NCBI GenBank assembly: GCA_025766275.1
Contig: JAFKAC010000208.1
Location: forward strand, 1 to 64,000
Direction of reading: 5' to 3'
Source: Lactarius indigo
Lineage: Eukaryota; Basidiomycota; Agaricomycetes; Russulales; Russulaceae
Length of the DNA stretch: 64,000 bases
Shown: positions 10,216 to 24,049 of the stretch, piece after piece
Layout: every line of letters begins with the position of its first letter
Position numbering within the stretch: the first letter of the stretch is position 1
Program-made: the position numbers and the translations under genes
Notes under the pieces: model-generated
Databases searched by the model: none
What the model was told of the DNA's origin: nothing
What the model saw: only the letters and a program-made list of their open reading frames with translations

Positions 10216-12854
10216 CTAGCTATCATAGTTGATGTCTGTCAGCGCCCTCCTCTCAATGTCAGTCACCACAGTCATTAGCGGCCTCTTTATTGTGCTCTCC
10301 TCAACCCCCTCGAAGCTTGGCTCATCTCCTAGGTTCAGAACATGGCCATGCGGCCCAGGCCACGCCGGGTACTCCCATTCCGCGTCCGGCTGTGCTGGAG
10401 ACAGTGGGGAATTTGGAGAGAACAAGAACCCACGCTGGATAGAGTGAACTAGAGCGGAGATTGGCGTTTTTGCTGTCGCCACCACTCCGAAAGGGTGACT
10501 TGGGTTTAGTTGTGCCGGCGTCGGCGTCGGCGGGTTTTCTTCAATGGGTGCGACAACGCCCTCTGTATCATTCTCTGTTGGGACAACTGCCTGCTCCTCC
10601 TGAACTGCCAACTGCGCAGAGACAGGCGATTCGGGTAGAGGTACATCCACCGGTCTCACTTCCGGACTGAGCGGCAGTGGTGTCGTCACCGCTGCTGCTG
10701 GTATCTCTGTTTCGTTCGGGACGATGACTTTGGGCGGGACAGCCTTGCCCTTACGCCGGATCGTAAGAGGCTTAGTCGGTCCTTTGGCGTCTGCGCGTCG
10801 TTCTTTCTCTTCTTCAGCAGCCTTCACGCGCGCCAGCTGAGAGAGGGTTGGCTGTGTGACGCCACCCGTCCGAGCCACCACTTTCTTTGGGGGAATCGCG
10901 GGTGCCGTCGTTGCACCTTTTGAGGGTTGTGATGACTTTTCCTTCTTCTCACTTGCCGCCGCGACCGTAGGGCGGCCGGCTTTGGGTTCCTCTTTCTTCT
11001 GCGCTCTGGGTTCTGAACCAGCCTTGCCGGTCGAGCGAGCGGTCGTGGACGGCTTGGGGCGGTCGGAAACCGAAGGGCCAGCTCTTGGAACTCTGGAACT
11101 GCCCGGCTTACCGCCTGCGGCGGGCGGTGGTTTAGAGTCAACCTTCTTTCCCTCCGTTGGCCTTTCCTTTTTCCCAGCGATAGACTGAGCGGAAGCCGGC
11201 CTGGAGGTCTGAGAGCTCCCAGGAACGGTCGACGCCGCCGTTGTAACTTGAGAGACTGCTCGTTTTGCGGCCATTGCAGTGGGTGCTTTAGGTCCATGTC
11301 GCACGCTATCTACTCGCGACCTGCATGCCTTGAATAAGGGGCACACTGCTGAACATGTGTGGAGTACTAACCGTTTTGGCACCACCAGAGCTTCCGCTGT
11401 GGCTTGCTTTTCTTGGGTTGCTGGCCTAATTAGTGGTGCTGGCTGCGGCAGGTCCGGTTTCGCCTCTGGTAAGGGTATTCGTTGCCCTCTACCTAACAGC
11501 CTCTCTCTGATGGAAGTCGGCTCAGCCCGCAGAGGGCCTGTATGCGATTTCGACGCATGTAATGGCCGCTGTGCCGGGTCTGGCCTTTGGACCTGCGTGG
11601 TCGTTGACCGCGAAGACGCCGCCTCGGCGAGTCGCTCAGGTCGCTCAGGACCCTTGGTTTCTTGTCGTGCGACTGGGGGCATAGGACGTTCCGGAGGCGC
11701 CATCGGCTCTGATCCTTGCGGCCGAAGCTGGGGGATGATAGCGGGAGGGGGCATATCGTCCTTGCGTTTGGATGACGGGCCTGGCATGGATGGTCCGTCA
11801 GATTGGGCGATTGTACCCTCTGTCTGACTCCGCGTAAGCCTCGACGGGGCACTAGGAGCTAGAGTAGAGGACGAGGCGGTGCGATGGTGTGCGAGGGACG
11901 TGGCAGGGCGAGGATGAGGCTCTACACGTTTCGGCGGAGCGGACGACATGGAAGATGCGGGTCGTGGTACTGCGCGTGTAGACTGAGATGATGGAGGTCG
12001 GGAGTTAGCGGGGGCGGCAATGTTGAGATATTTCCTCATAGTAGGAGTAAGTGGTGCCTCGAAGCTGTAAGCCGCATTAAAACAGTGTAGCAGAAGGAAA
12101 CCAGATAATAGATGCTTACCTTTCTACCCTTCCAGGAAGCAGGATCTTGTACGCGTCAAAGACACCTCTGCTAACCCTACGAACATCCGCGCTCGCATCC
12201 GTGGCCGTCAACTTGATCGCACTTTCTATGTCTTTTGCGCGCGCGTCCTTCTCGAGGTCGGGCGGGTTGAAAGACCGAACGCATGCAAGGACGCTTTCTA
12301 TCGCAATAAGGCGAAGAGTGACGGATTTGTCACGAAGAGGGTCGACAAAATAGGGTAGAAGTGAGATGAGTTGGGTTTGATCAATGATCGTATGCAAGGC
12401 AGCCTTGGCACGGGAAATGAAGACCTTGTTTGGACGAGAGCAAATGGATAGAAGAGTGGGAACAAGAAGGGGCACAAGTGGATCAAAAGAGGGACCTAGT
12501 TCCGTGGCAAGGGTAGATATGCACTCGATGGCGGCGGCGGAGAGACGAGAACGCTCAGAGGTCGCGGCAGAGGTGATAGGGCGATACACCGAACGGATAA
12601 AAGTTGTGAGAGTTGTGGGATATTCGGATGCGCCACCGTTTAACAGAGCGGTGATCCTCAGAAGGGCGTTCGCGATGGTGTCCCATGTTTCTTCAGTCTC
12701 CACGAGGGAGAGCGAGTCTCGCGAAAGCTCCAGCTCACCACTCAAAGCCGACTCGGAATGACACTGAAGAGACAAGCTCAAGAAAATGCACAGATGAGAC
12801 GAGAACACGAAGACCTACCTTTATAATCGATGGTATCTTTGCTTTGGGGGCCAT
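10216..12854 (-). CDS. TOG/CLASP-N-like microtubule-associated protein
   Basis: Exon 1 (12854-12818) encodes MAPKAKIPSIIK. After a 55-nt intron, exon 2 (to about 12119) encodes about 215 residues of HEAT-repeat helices typical of a CLASP N-terminal/TOG domain: repeated amphipathic helices such as FIRSVYRPITSAATSERSRL, and LIPL..LLSICSRPNKVFISRAKAAL. Exon 3 (about 12064-10216) adds some 600 residues of low-complexity Pro/Ser/Ala/Lys/Arg sequence with many SxxP and RPxS segments, as in the basic microtubule-binding linkers of CLASP/Stu1 proteins. A possible 51-nt in-frame intron (near 11322-11372, donor GTTAGT, acceptor ATGCAG) would remove a Cys-rich insert; both forms stay open. Only one TOG-like domain is visible, fewer than in full CLASPs, so this may be a short relative. 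The role in microtubule dynamics is inferred. Confidence 0.75.
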
Positions 12855-13012
12855 GGTGGACACTTGTGGTGACGTTGAACACGCTCAGGCTTTAGCGCCT
12901 CGGCTAGAGTTCAAGTTGAGGTCTGGTGCCACGTGATCGCGTCCGGGCCGTGAAATTCCTGCCGTTTTAGGAGGTCAGCTGGCTTGGCCGAATCGATGAT
13001 GACTCGATTTCG

Positions 13013-16560
<3,548 letters not shown>

Positions 16561-16948
16561 ATTATTGGATCCTTCTATAGTACCCAGGGGTTATCGTAAT
16601 ACTCTGTATCTACTAGCAAAACATACAATTGAGACCCGAAGTCGAGAGGTCGTCTTTATAGTGTGTGAGAAAGCTGTGACCTACTTGTGTTACAGCGTAA
16701 CGTCCTATTCTCGTCACACAATCCACAACACATTGGCGGCGTCCTCAACTCAAAAAGTATCGACGAGGTAGGTTCTATGCACTTTGTTCTCATGTAGACC
16801 AGCCCATCGTACCCTGCGAGGATTAATATTAAGAGCTCGAACGGGGAGAAACAGCTTCTGGCGGCGGATGGATGCTCTCTGGTTTGGATGACGATGATGC
16901 TGAATGGTTTGCTTCCCTTTCACAGATAACGACTTTTGCTCCGCCATC
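16561..16948. other. Intergenic promoter region upstream of ribosomal protein S18
   Basis: 388 bp between the AlaRS stop and the S18 start, with no gene seen. The DNA is moderately AT-rich. The duplicated S18 fragments at 25.3 and 29.5 kb share homology back only to about 16910 (TTTCACAGATAACGACTTTTG), so this promoter was not copied with them. Confidence 0.5.
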
Positions 16949-17588
16949 ATGTCACTCGTCCTCCCTGAATCCCATCAACAATTCCAGGTGCTTTTCCTCG
17001 CTCTTTATCCGAGCGATTGTTGCTGATCGCAGCACAGCACATCTTGCGTCTGCTTAACACGAACGTGGATGGCAAGCGGAAGGTCATGTACGCCCTGACA
17101 GAGATCAAGGGTGTAGGTCGGCGGTATTCCAACATTGTCTGCAAGAAGGCAGATGTTGACCTCAACAAGCGGTGCGTTACCTCTCGAGTCCTCGAAGGGT
17201 CAACTTAAACGAAGTTGTTTACCAGAGCTGGCGAGCTCAACTCGGACGAGCTGGAGCGGCTCGTGACGATCATCCAGAACCCGACACAGTTCAAGATCCC
17301 CCTGTGGTTCCTGAACCGTCAGCGCGACATTGTCGACGGCAAGAACTTGCAGATCCTGTCGAACGGCGTGGACTCGAAGTTGCGCGACGACCTCGAGCGA
17401 CTGAAGAAGATCCGTGCGCACCGTGGTCTCCGCCACTTCTGGGGTCTCCGTGTGCGTGGACAGCACACAAAAACAACGGGTGAGATACCCCTTTGCCTTT
17501 TTACTTGGAAAGGCAATGCTGATTTGGTTGTACTTTCTATCTAGGTCGTCGCGGGAAGACGGTCGGTGTGTCGAAGAAGCGTGGTTAG
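16949..17588 (+). CDS. RPS18: 40S ribosomal protein S18 (uS13)
   Basis: Four exons encode about 156 residues: [13 protein letters not shown], then [30 protein letters not shown], then [40 protein letters not shown], then [13 protein letters not shown]. This is the canonical uS13 protein of the small-subunit head, including the GVGR motif of the helix-two-turn-helix region and the basic C-terminal tail. Intron borders: 16991-about 17038 (GTGCTT..CACAG), about 17171-17224, and about 17479-17544. No break was seen. Fragments of this gene recur at about 25290 and 29520 as pseudogenes, making this the source copy. Confidence 0.96.
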
Positions 17589-18926
17589 AGCGACTGTTTA
17601 TGTCAGAAGTACGCATACGCCCTCGCCCTCGCAGTTTTCGATGTTACTGTGCCATGTGTCTTTTATCAACTTATGCATGCATGATCAAATGGCGCGACCT
17701 GCTCTCGTATGTGTGAAACGGAATTGTTGCGACACGGCAAGATCTTTACAAGAAAAAAGGGCGTGTTATTGCAAGGAGCATAAATAGAAGACATCATGTC
17801 TCTGATTTGGTGGTATAATCAGAGTTGAGTGATGGGTGGTGTCCGAAGGAGGATGAGGGAAAGTATGGAATCGCGTCACAACACAACACCAACACAACAT
17901 ACGAGATTGTAATGAATATCGAGTCGTAACATTCATCTTTTACGGGAAGTCATGGACGCTATTGGGACGTTAAGTCCTGCGAATTGGAAGGCAGAGGGTC
18001 TATCACCAAATAGTGAGCAAGAAGCAGAGGAAGGAATATAGAAGGGTGAGGTGAGTGAACAACGAGAATAGTGAGACGAGACAAGGGCGAGTAAGAGATA
18101 ACGAGGCGATGACTTGCAAGAATAGCCCTAGAGTCCCCTCAATTGGGCCTGACTAGGCCTGACTTCTGGGTAGTCATACAGAGTTAGAAGGTGACAGATG
18201 GCGACCGAGCGCTGTGTATATTCAACAGAGGGTCGTGGTTTAAATCTAAAGGAAACGAGTACCAAGGGGGAGGGGAAGAGAAAGAGTAAGTATGGAAACG
18301 AGACAAGGAAACGCGGGGACAAAGGTGATGAGACGAGAGGAGATACGGAACGAAATGAAATGAAGCGGTAAGGGTCTAGTAGCCGAGACGAGGAGCACTA
18401 GACAATGCGACATGAAAGATAGAGATCCGATCCGGGGCCGAGACAAGGGGCGACGCGCACTACTGTGAAATACAAAGTTTACTATCAAACCATGGAGAGA
18501 GACCGCGCCTCTGCCAGAGAAAGAGCGGTGTCGTGGCTGGTGGCTGAAGTGAATCAAGTGATCGACGGGTTGCGATTTGCGTTGCTTTGAGGAGATGCCA
18601 GGGGTGTCGAGTAGAGAGAACAGGGATAAATCAGACCCGAGGGCGCGCAAGTGATGTGTGAATAGGCGAAAGACGAGGGTGGAGGGGAGAGATGGTGACG
18701 GAAAAAGGAGACCGAGACAGGGAGATCGAGACAGTGTGAATGAATACGGTGCGACGTCGTGGGGATGCCAGTCCAAAATGGCAGGTGTGCCCGCGGAGCA
18801 TTTCGATTATGAATTTGATCTTGAATTTGATACCGAACCGAAACGAAAATACGGAAAATGGGGGACCAGCTCAGCGCTCGTGCTGGCATTACAAAAAGTC
18901 AAGAAGGAATAGATATGCTTTCTGAA
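17589..18926. other. GA-rich spacer between S18 and the C2H2 gene (unit 1)
   Basis: No gene is supported. The plus strand is strongly purine-rich (runs such as GAAACGAGACAAGG), so the minus strand shows long open frames made almost only of Ser, Leu, Pro and Phe. I treat these as composition artefacts. The block is conserved in all three units, probably only because it was copied with them. It includes the 3' ends of both flanking genes. Confidence 0.55.
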
Positions 18927-19515
18927 TCACCATCGAGCCCGCTCAATCGAGTGCTTCTTATTTCGGCCCCACGGGTCCAGCCACATGCTCGGCTTTTGTA
19001 GTTCACAGGCCTTCATTTGAACCAAGAAATCGCTTGACCCTCTCCCTCACGGAGGGAAATAACGCCATCGATGATCTGATTCAGGATCAACCACGGGTCG
19101 AATGTCTCAATTTGGCTCCGCCCAGGAGTGTGACCATAATATTCGTGGGAGCTGCGATGGTCCTCCTGTTGCCAGTGCTTCTTGAATAGGTTGGTACGAT
19201 TCCCCCTCCACATACAATGCGGAAGTGGGCAGTGGATGAAATATGGGACGTGTTTCAGTTCGCGTCTGTCCCGCTCCTGCCGATGGAGGAACGATGACGG
19301 TGGGAGGAAGTTAGGCTGCAGCAGGATGTAGACAAGATCCCCAGTGCCAGTCCACTGCTCAACAGTCTATCAGGGTTAAGACGAAATGAATCATTAAGTG
19401 ACACACAGCCAAAGAAAATCCAACCGACTTGGTACGACGCTGAAAAGTCCGCAAAATGATTTTCGCCGGGTGTGAGTTGGAGAGGGTAGCCGCTCACGGG
19501 ACAATTACCGTTCAT
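18927..19515 (-). pseudogene. C2H2 zinc-finger gene, copy 1 (degenerate)
   Basis: Same two-exon gene as copies 2 and 3. Exon 1 begins MNGNCPVSGYPLQLTPGENH. The intron (GTCGGT..GATAG, about 19370-19428) lies at the same codon. Exon 2 retains the second finger CPLPHCMWRGNRTNLFKKHW and the signature FDPWLIL. The first finger is destroyed: an in-frame deletion removed both cysteines (the CPIC found in copy 3) and its first histidine is arginine (RDRREL). One base is missing in a T-run near 19024 relative to copies 2 and 3, giving a premature stop at 19013-19015; after it the frame resumes as MKACELQKPSMWLDPWGR to 18927. The DNA upstream of the ATG is not the promoter found in copies 2 and 3. That promoter is 4 kb away at 23547. 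Confidence 0.8.
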
Positions 19516-19519
19516 ATTG

Positions 19520-20010
19520 GCGATTCTCATCCAGTGCGTGGATATTTGCTCCGTGCTGGAGTAATAGCCGCACAGTTTCAGCGCCCCCCTCGAACGACGC
19601 TGGATTAAAGCCCCTCGAGTGACTCCCGTCCTGTGCATAGACATCAGCTGAGCCGGATTAATCACTGCAAGATTTTTGCACTCCCCTGTGACGACGCCAG
19701 ATGCAAAGGCGTTGAGTGGCCCTGATCTTGTGCTTGGGGATCCGCCGCGTTCTGAAGCAATAGTTTCACAATTGCGGCATCCCCCCGGTGTGACGCCAGG
19801 TGCAAAGGTGTCGAGTGGGCCTGATCCTGCGCATTCACAGCTGCCTCACGCCCGCACGCCCGATAATTAGCTGAACGTTTTCGGCATCCCCCTTGGACGA
19901 CGTTAGGTGCAATGGCGTCGAGTGGCTCTGATCATGTACGTTAACATTCGCGCCATGCTCGATTAGTAGCTGCACGACCCTCGGAGGTGACCCAAAGATA
20001 TCTGGTAACT
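19520..20010 (-). pseudogene. Ankyrin-repeat remnant
   Basis: At least four ankyrin-type repeats can be read on the minus strand, in different frames. One is RVVQLLIEHGANVNVHDQSH followed by STPLHLTSSKGDAENVQLII (about 19990-19865). A second and third are HSTPLHLASHRGDAAIVKLL and HSTPLHLASSQGSAKIL (about 19850-19680). A fourth, degenerate one is GGAETVRLLLQHGANIHALD (about 19600-19525). The frame breaks between the first and second repeats near 19860 and there is a stop after the third. The last repeat runs directly into the start of C2H2 copy 1. It is probably the tail of a larger ankyrin gene that was moved here and decayed. Confidence 0.7.
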
Positions 20011-20228
20011 CATCGGCGTTCGGAACGAGGCAGGAGAGTACGGGACACACTATTTCCGCGCTTGGTAAGAACTTGTGTCGATGTGTAAAGAGGTCTTCTC
20101 GAGTTTGACTAATCGACTGTCGACGTGGAAAAGGGAACCGTGGCGACTCGGACAACTCGGGGATCAGATAGGCTGAGTCGCAAAGTACACTCACCGTACC
20201 TTATTTATGCATTGTCAACATTACAGTA

Positions 20229-20396
20229 CAGTTGAACCCCTCTTAACCCATAGCTCTGAAAACCCATATCCCCTGACAACCCATGGCCGATCCATCCACC
20301 AAAATCCGTTTGTAGGCTGTAGCAAACCTCTCAAAACCCATAACCGATAGCACAGACAGTCCACGGAGTGGGTATGGGTTAAGAGGGATTCAACTG
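20229..20396. mobile_element. MITE with pogo-like terminal inverted repeats
   Basis: A 168-bp element flanked by TA on both sides (20227-20228 and 20397-20398). The left end reads CAGTTGAACCCCTCTTAACC and the right end is its inverted complement with one mismatch; the terminal repeats match for about 24 bp. The CAGTTGAA start and TA target are typical of pogo/Tc1-mariner elements. It is too short to encode a transposase, so it would need one in trans. Confidence 0.8.
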
Positions 20397-20954
20397 TAAC
20401 ACCCCGATATCCTAAGCTTAAGCCCCGCTCGTACAGAAAAGGGATAGTTTAGATTTGGTCAAACGTCGAGGGTCGTGTCGCCATGGCGTGAGGTGCTTGT
20501 CAACCTGTGTCTAGAGCGTTATTACTGGGCACGCTCCTGGATACAGTACTACATCTTCAGCCCCCCTCTTCGTGTCTTGAACGGTCCAATATCGGGTGAT
20601 TCGGGTCCGGGGTCCGGAGCAGTAAGTCCTTGACCAGGACACGCAAGAGCACACGACACGAAATTATTATGGAAATAACATTGGAAATGACCCGTGTGAG
20701 AGAGGGCGTAGTCCATTCCAAATTCAAAGGTGGCGGCGTACAATAACTCACCGTCGCTTCGCCCAGCGCTTGACCATTTAAGGCAAGAAGAACGGAGGCT
20801 TGAAGCTTGAAGGCGTCAGTCCGAAAATATATTTAAATCGTTGAATTTGACGAATTTGATGCTTACTTTTTGTGGGATCATGATGTATATCAACCTTGTC
20901 GGTTACTTAATGCCATGGCCAACCCCCCCCCCCTTTCTTCCCCGCCAGGGACCC

Positions 20955-22677
20955 ATGGCCTTGTCTGTCGACGAAATCACAGTCATCGAGAGACATTTGT
21001 GCGTTTTTCTTTCGCTTCTAGGATGTTCAACAACGCATTCATTTCCATTTGTTACAGGTTTCTGAATTACGCGTTCAACACATTCCCTGTTGGTGAGTTG
21101 GCAGCAATCATGTCGCACCTTCCAGCGGCTCAGAGCACTGTTAGCAATTCTCTACTATGACTACGCGCTCACCTTGTCCCGTGAAGTCGAGTATTTCTGG
21201 CCGAACCTCTACCGTACGGGATGGGTCTCGTTCATTTTCTTCCTCAACCGTTACGCTGCTATTTTTGGGTACATACCAATTGTTATGGGCCTCATTCCTA
21301 ACACGTCGTGCGAGGTGGGTACAGCAGCACCAGCATCATCTGCGTTTGTCGAATAACCCATGCCTCCGATCCCTAGCCCCAAAATGCGTACGTGCCCAAG
21401 CTCCCCTACATTCGCTGACCGTTTGTTAACACCAAGATAGCTGGAAAACGCATCTTTACAAGGCCTACTTTGGCATGGCTTTGCAGTTGCTCGTTTCCGG
21501 TGAGCTACCGTAACCCCACTTTCTCGGAAATCTTACCATATAGTCGTAGCGCTCTGTTCAATGCGGGTATACGCACTATATAACAAGAACAACCGCATCT
21601 TATTGGCCTTGGCCACATTGGCTGGAGCGAGTATCATTGTCGGCTTCGTACGGACTTACCCTGGACGTCATTTGGACCATAACTGATCGTGTGACAGATC
21701 GCCATCGCCACAGAAGCGGACGACGTAGTGATCCGAATACCACCTCCTATAACACCTATCTGCCATCCGAGCCTAGGGCTTTCCGATGAAGGGTGCGCCG
21801 TTTTCTGCATCCTTCTCACCACGTCTAACTTGACTATGCAGAGGTAACTGTGAGTGCCGACCCAGCGACACGAGCGTGATTGTGCTCAACACACTACATG
21901 CAGTTCTATCTATCGCGTGGGGCGGTCTGCTGGCCTTTGATGCTGCTGTCTTCGCCCTCACTCTTTACAAAGCAGTAAAGATGGGCTATAATACCCCACT
22001 TATCCAGATAATTCTCCGTGACGGTGAGCGCACCCGCATCACCTATGTCTACGGTTGACCAAATCCATTCTAAGGATCATTGTACTTCGTGTACGATTTG
22101 CGCATCTCATCTTCTAGGTAGACTGTTGACCGTTTTGTGGATCCTCAGCACACTCTTCTTCGTCAATTTGGCCAACATTTTGACAATGCAGGTATGCCCC
22201 CCCCCCCCCCCCCCTTTGCAGTACAGAACGACCATACCCTAACCCTGCATCGGCTTCTAGTTTGCCCCAGTACGTCTCTCCTTCGACCGCTACTCCGGCT
22301 AGTCTAAACTCGGAACCCTGTGTACTAGACATTGCTAAAGAACTCGGTGAACCCGTTAACAAGCGTGTTGGTATCTTTTGACCCACGGCTGCATCCCTCC
22401 CCTCCATATTTGCTGATCCTCATCTACGTTTAGCGTCTCCGCGACTCTCATTTCGCGTCTCATGCTCCGGTTACGATCAGACCGAATTCAGCGTGAACAT
22501 CACTCACTCGGTACGATGGTAACCGTGGATGCACGCTTCAACTCGTCGCTATCGGAGCTGAGCGGCTTCTGGTCCCCCACAAATACGACCGCTCATAGCG
22601 ACGCTGAGAGTTTCGAGTTGGAATCCCCCTCTGGACGCGTCGTCCGGCTGGAGGTTGAGAACGGACAGCGTCGGTGA
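20955..22677 (+). CDS. DUF6533 multi-span membrane protein
   Basis: A basidiomycete-typical membrane protein of unknown function. Ten or so short exons join to roughly 330 residues. The diagnostic DUF6533 block is ILYYDYALTLSREVEYFWP..WVSFIFFLNRYAAIFGYIPI (about 21150-21290). Further membrane segments follow: VVALCSMRVYALYNKNNRIL (about 21545-21600), VIVLNTLHAVLSIAWGGLLA (about 21876-21935) and RLLTVLWILSTLFFVNLANI (about 22120-22185). The family's SVSATLISRLMLRLRSD segment (about 22433-22480) is followed by a soluble C-terminal tail. Start 20955 gives MALSVDEITVIERHL, the usual N-terminus. One intron (22193-22258) contains a 17-19 nt poly-C run. The gene lies inside the block that splits C2H2 copy 1 and appears intact. 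Confidence 0.8.
22196..22214 (+). repeat. Poly-C run in a DUF6533 intron
   Basis: About 18 consecutive C just upstream of an intron's CAG/TAG acceptor region. A second C-run (about 10) sits near 20926 before the start codon. These runs are prone to length variation and sequencing error. Confidence 0.85.
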
Positions 22678-23546
22678 TCCGACGCTTGTGGACAATGGAA
22701 CTACTAAATCTCACGTACTGTAGACATCCCTTGTAGTCCCCGGCAGGACTTCAGATACCTCGGAAAACTGTACTATATATAGCACCGAACTATCCACACG
22801 GTGCGGCTGCGGCGCAGTCCATTCACTAGCGGTTTCACTACAAACGTGGAGGGTTGCGCATCTGCGTACTCACCGTGGCGTTCCCAGAAGCGACACAGAA
22901 TGCCGCTCAAAAACCCAGCGCCGACGACTGGCGTTGCCGTCTCATCAATTTTCCAAAGTATCATTCGCCCTGGAAATACAAATGGTCCACGGGAACGCGG
23001 CTACGTCCCTACCTGTACGACTGACGCACAGGTGGTAACTTATTCCATTTCCGAATTACGTTATTGTATACGGCACTCGCTAACTATTTGGCGCATCAGG
23101 CCTCAGGCCTCAGACCCCGAGACGCAATGTCCTTCCCCCTGCTTTGCACTCCACGCGATCGTCTACAACTCTGCAGGTGACACTTATCTTTCCCCTTATC
23201 ATTCAGGCGCTCATATAAATCGCCCTGTACGGCCGGGTAGCTCGTGTTCTGCCGCCTTGGGGCTTCTGAGTCGTTACCTGGCTCACTGGAATTTGTAGAG
23301 ACGATGTTGTTGCGTCTCGGCGCGCTCGTCCCGGCAAACCCGAACCAATGCAGCGGACAGACTAGTCCGCGCCCTGACACAAATATCACCGCCGCGCACG
23401 CCCGCGGCTATTCCGAAGACTTTGGAGGACTCGTTCTATATTATCGTTAAGTTTACCAGCTTTATTCTCGCCTTTACTGTCTATTTCTGACTCCATTTGT
23501 ATTACAGGTTCGTTTCATGTTTCATAGCGGCATCGCACCTTGCTGT
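22678..23546. other. Unassigned DNA downstream of the DUF6533 gene
   Basis: An open plus-strand frame of 165 codons at 22801-23298 and an overlapping minus-strand frame of 97 codons have no motif I recognise and no convincing splice continuation. They may be relics. I see no terminal repeats that would mark this as a defined element. Confidence 0.4.
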
Positions 23547-24049
23547 TCATAGTGGACACAGGAAAGAGGGCAAGTCGGAAAGAAAATTCAAGAGACAAGA
23601 ATGGGGCGTGCTAACTGCTCGGGGTAACTCAAGCAGGTTATATACTCATCTACTTTCACAGTTGGACGAGCATATGGGCCAGTATGCGCCGATGCCCTGG
23701 CAGGTGCATCCAGGTGATTGTCGAGAAGAACCAAGAGAAGAACTACAAAAGTTATAGATAGGCTTACACGTGCCTATCCAAAGGATTCATGTAGGGCACT
23801 TTGAGGCACATTTCGGACCTGTGATGTACAAAGATGGAAGATGAAAAGTATAGTGCACCGTTGAGTGCACCTGCAATCTGGTCGAGAATCTGGTGGACGA
23901 AGGTAGGCACGGGCTTAGGCTTACGATATCGTACATTAGGAACCTTGTTCGGAACCTACCCGGACTCGGTTAACCGTCTACGCGTCACGCGTCACGCCGC
24001 ATTGTATTTGGAGCTGCACAATCAGCACGCCTGCGAACTGCACCCAGGA

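Larger units (their letters stand above)
16910..19515. repeat. Triplicated segment, unit 1 (S18 + spacer + C2H2 gene)
   Basis: The same order of sequence blocks occurs in unit 2 (about 25290-28000) and unit 3 (about 29520-32110): S18 exon sequence, a TTATGCATGCATGATC-like 3' flank, a GTGGTGTCCGAAGGAGG block, a long GA-rich spacer, a minus-strand C2H2 gene and its upstream region. Unit 1's upstream region resumes only at about 23547, after an insertion. Units differ by many substitutions and small indels. Confidence 0.8.
19516..23546. mobile_element. About 4-kb insertion or rearranged block splitting C2H2 copy 1 from its promoter
   Basis: In copies 2 and 3 the C2H2 coding sequence is directly preceded by a conserved upstream region. 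In copy 1 the coding sequence stops matching at its ATG (19513-19515), and the upstream homology restarts at about 23547 with CTGTTCATAGTGG. The string GTTCATA(T/G)TGG is present at both junctions (about 19510 and 23547), as expected from a target-site duplication or an end-joining repeat. The block holds ankyrin-repeat remnants, a small TA-flanked inverted-repeat element and a complete DUF6533 gene. I saw no transposase and no long terminal repeats at the block ends, so the mechanism is unknown. Confidence 0.5.

Noticed and set aside
10824..11297. Arg/Pro-rich open frame inside the TOG-like gene
   Set aside because: It is a second frame of the low-complexity exon; the first frame is continuous with the HEAT-repeat domain.
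18246..18889. Long minus-strand Ser/Leu/Pro-rich frames in the S18-C2H2 spacer (also at 25.8-26.8 and 30.4-31.0 kb)
   Set aside because: They result from purine-rich DNA, are not conserved in frame between the three units, and have no start context or domain.
22225..22245. Second telomere-like string ACCCTAACCC
   Set aside because: It falls inside a DUF6533 intron, is shorter than the one at 56803, and has no supporting context.
22801..23298. 165-codon plus-strand frame downstream of DUF6533
   Set aside because: No recognisable motif, no splice continuation, and an equally open antisense frame; not called as a gene.
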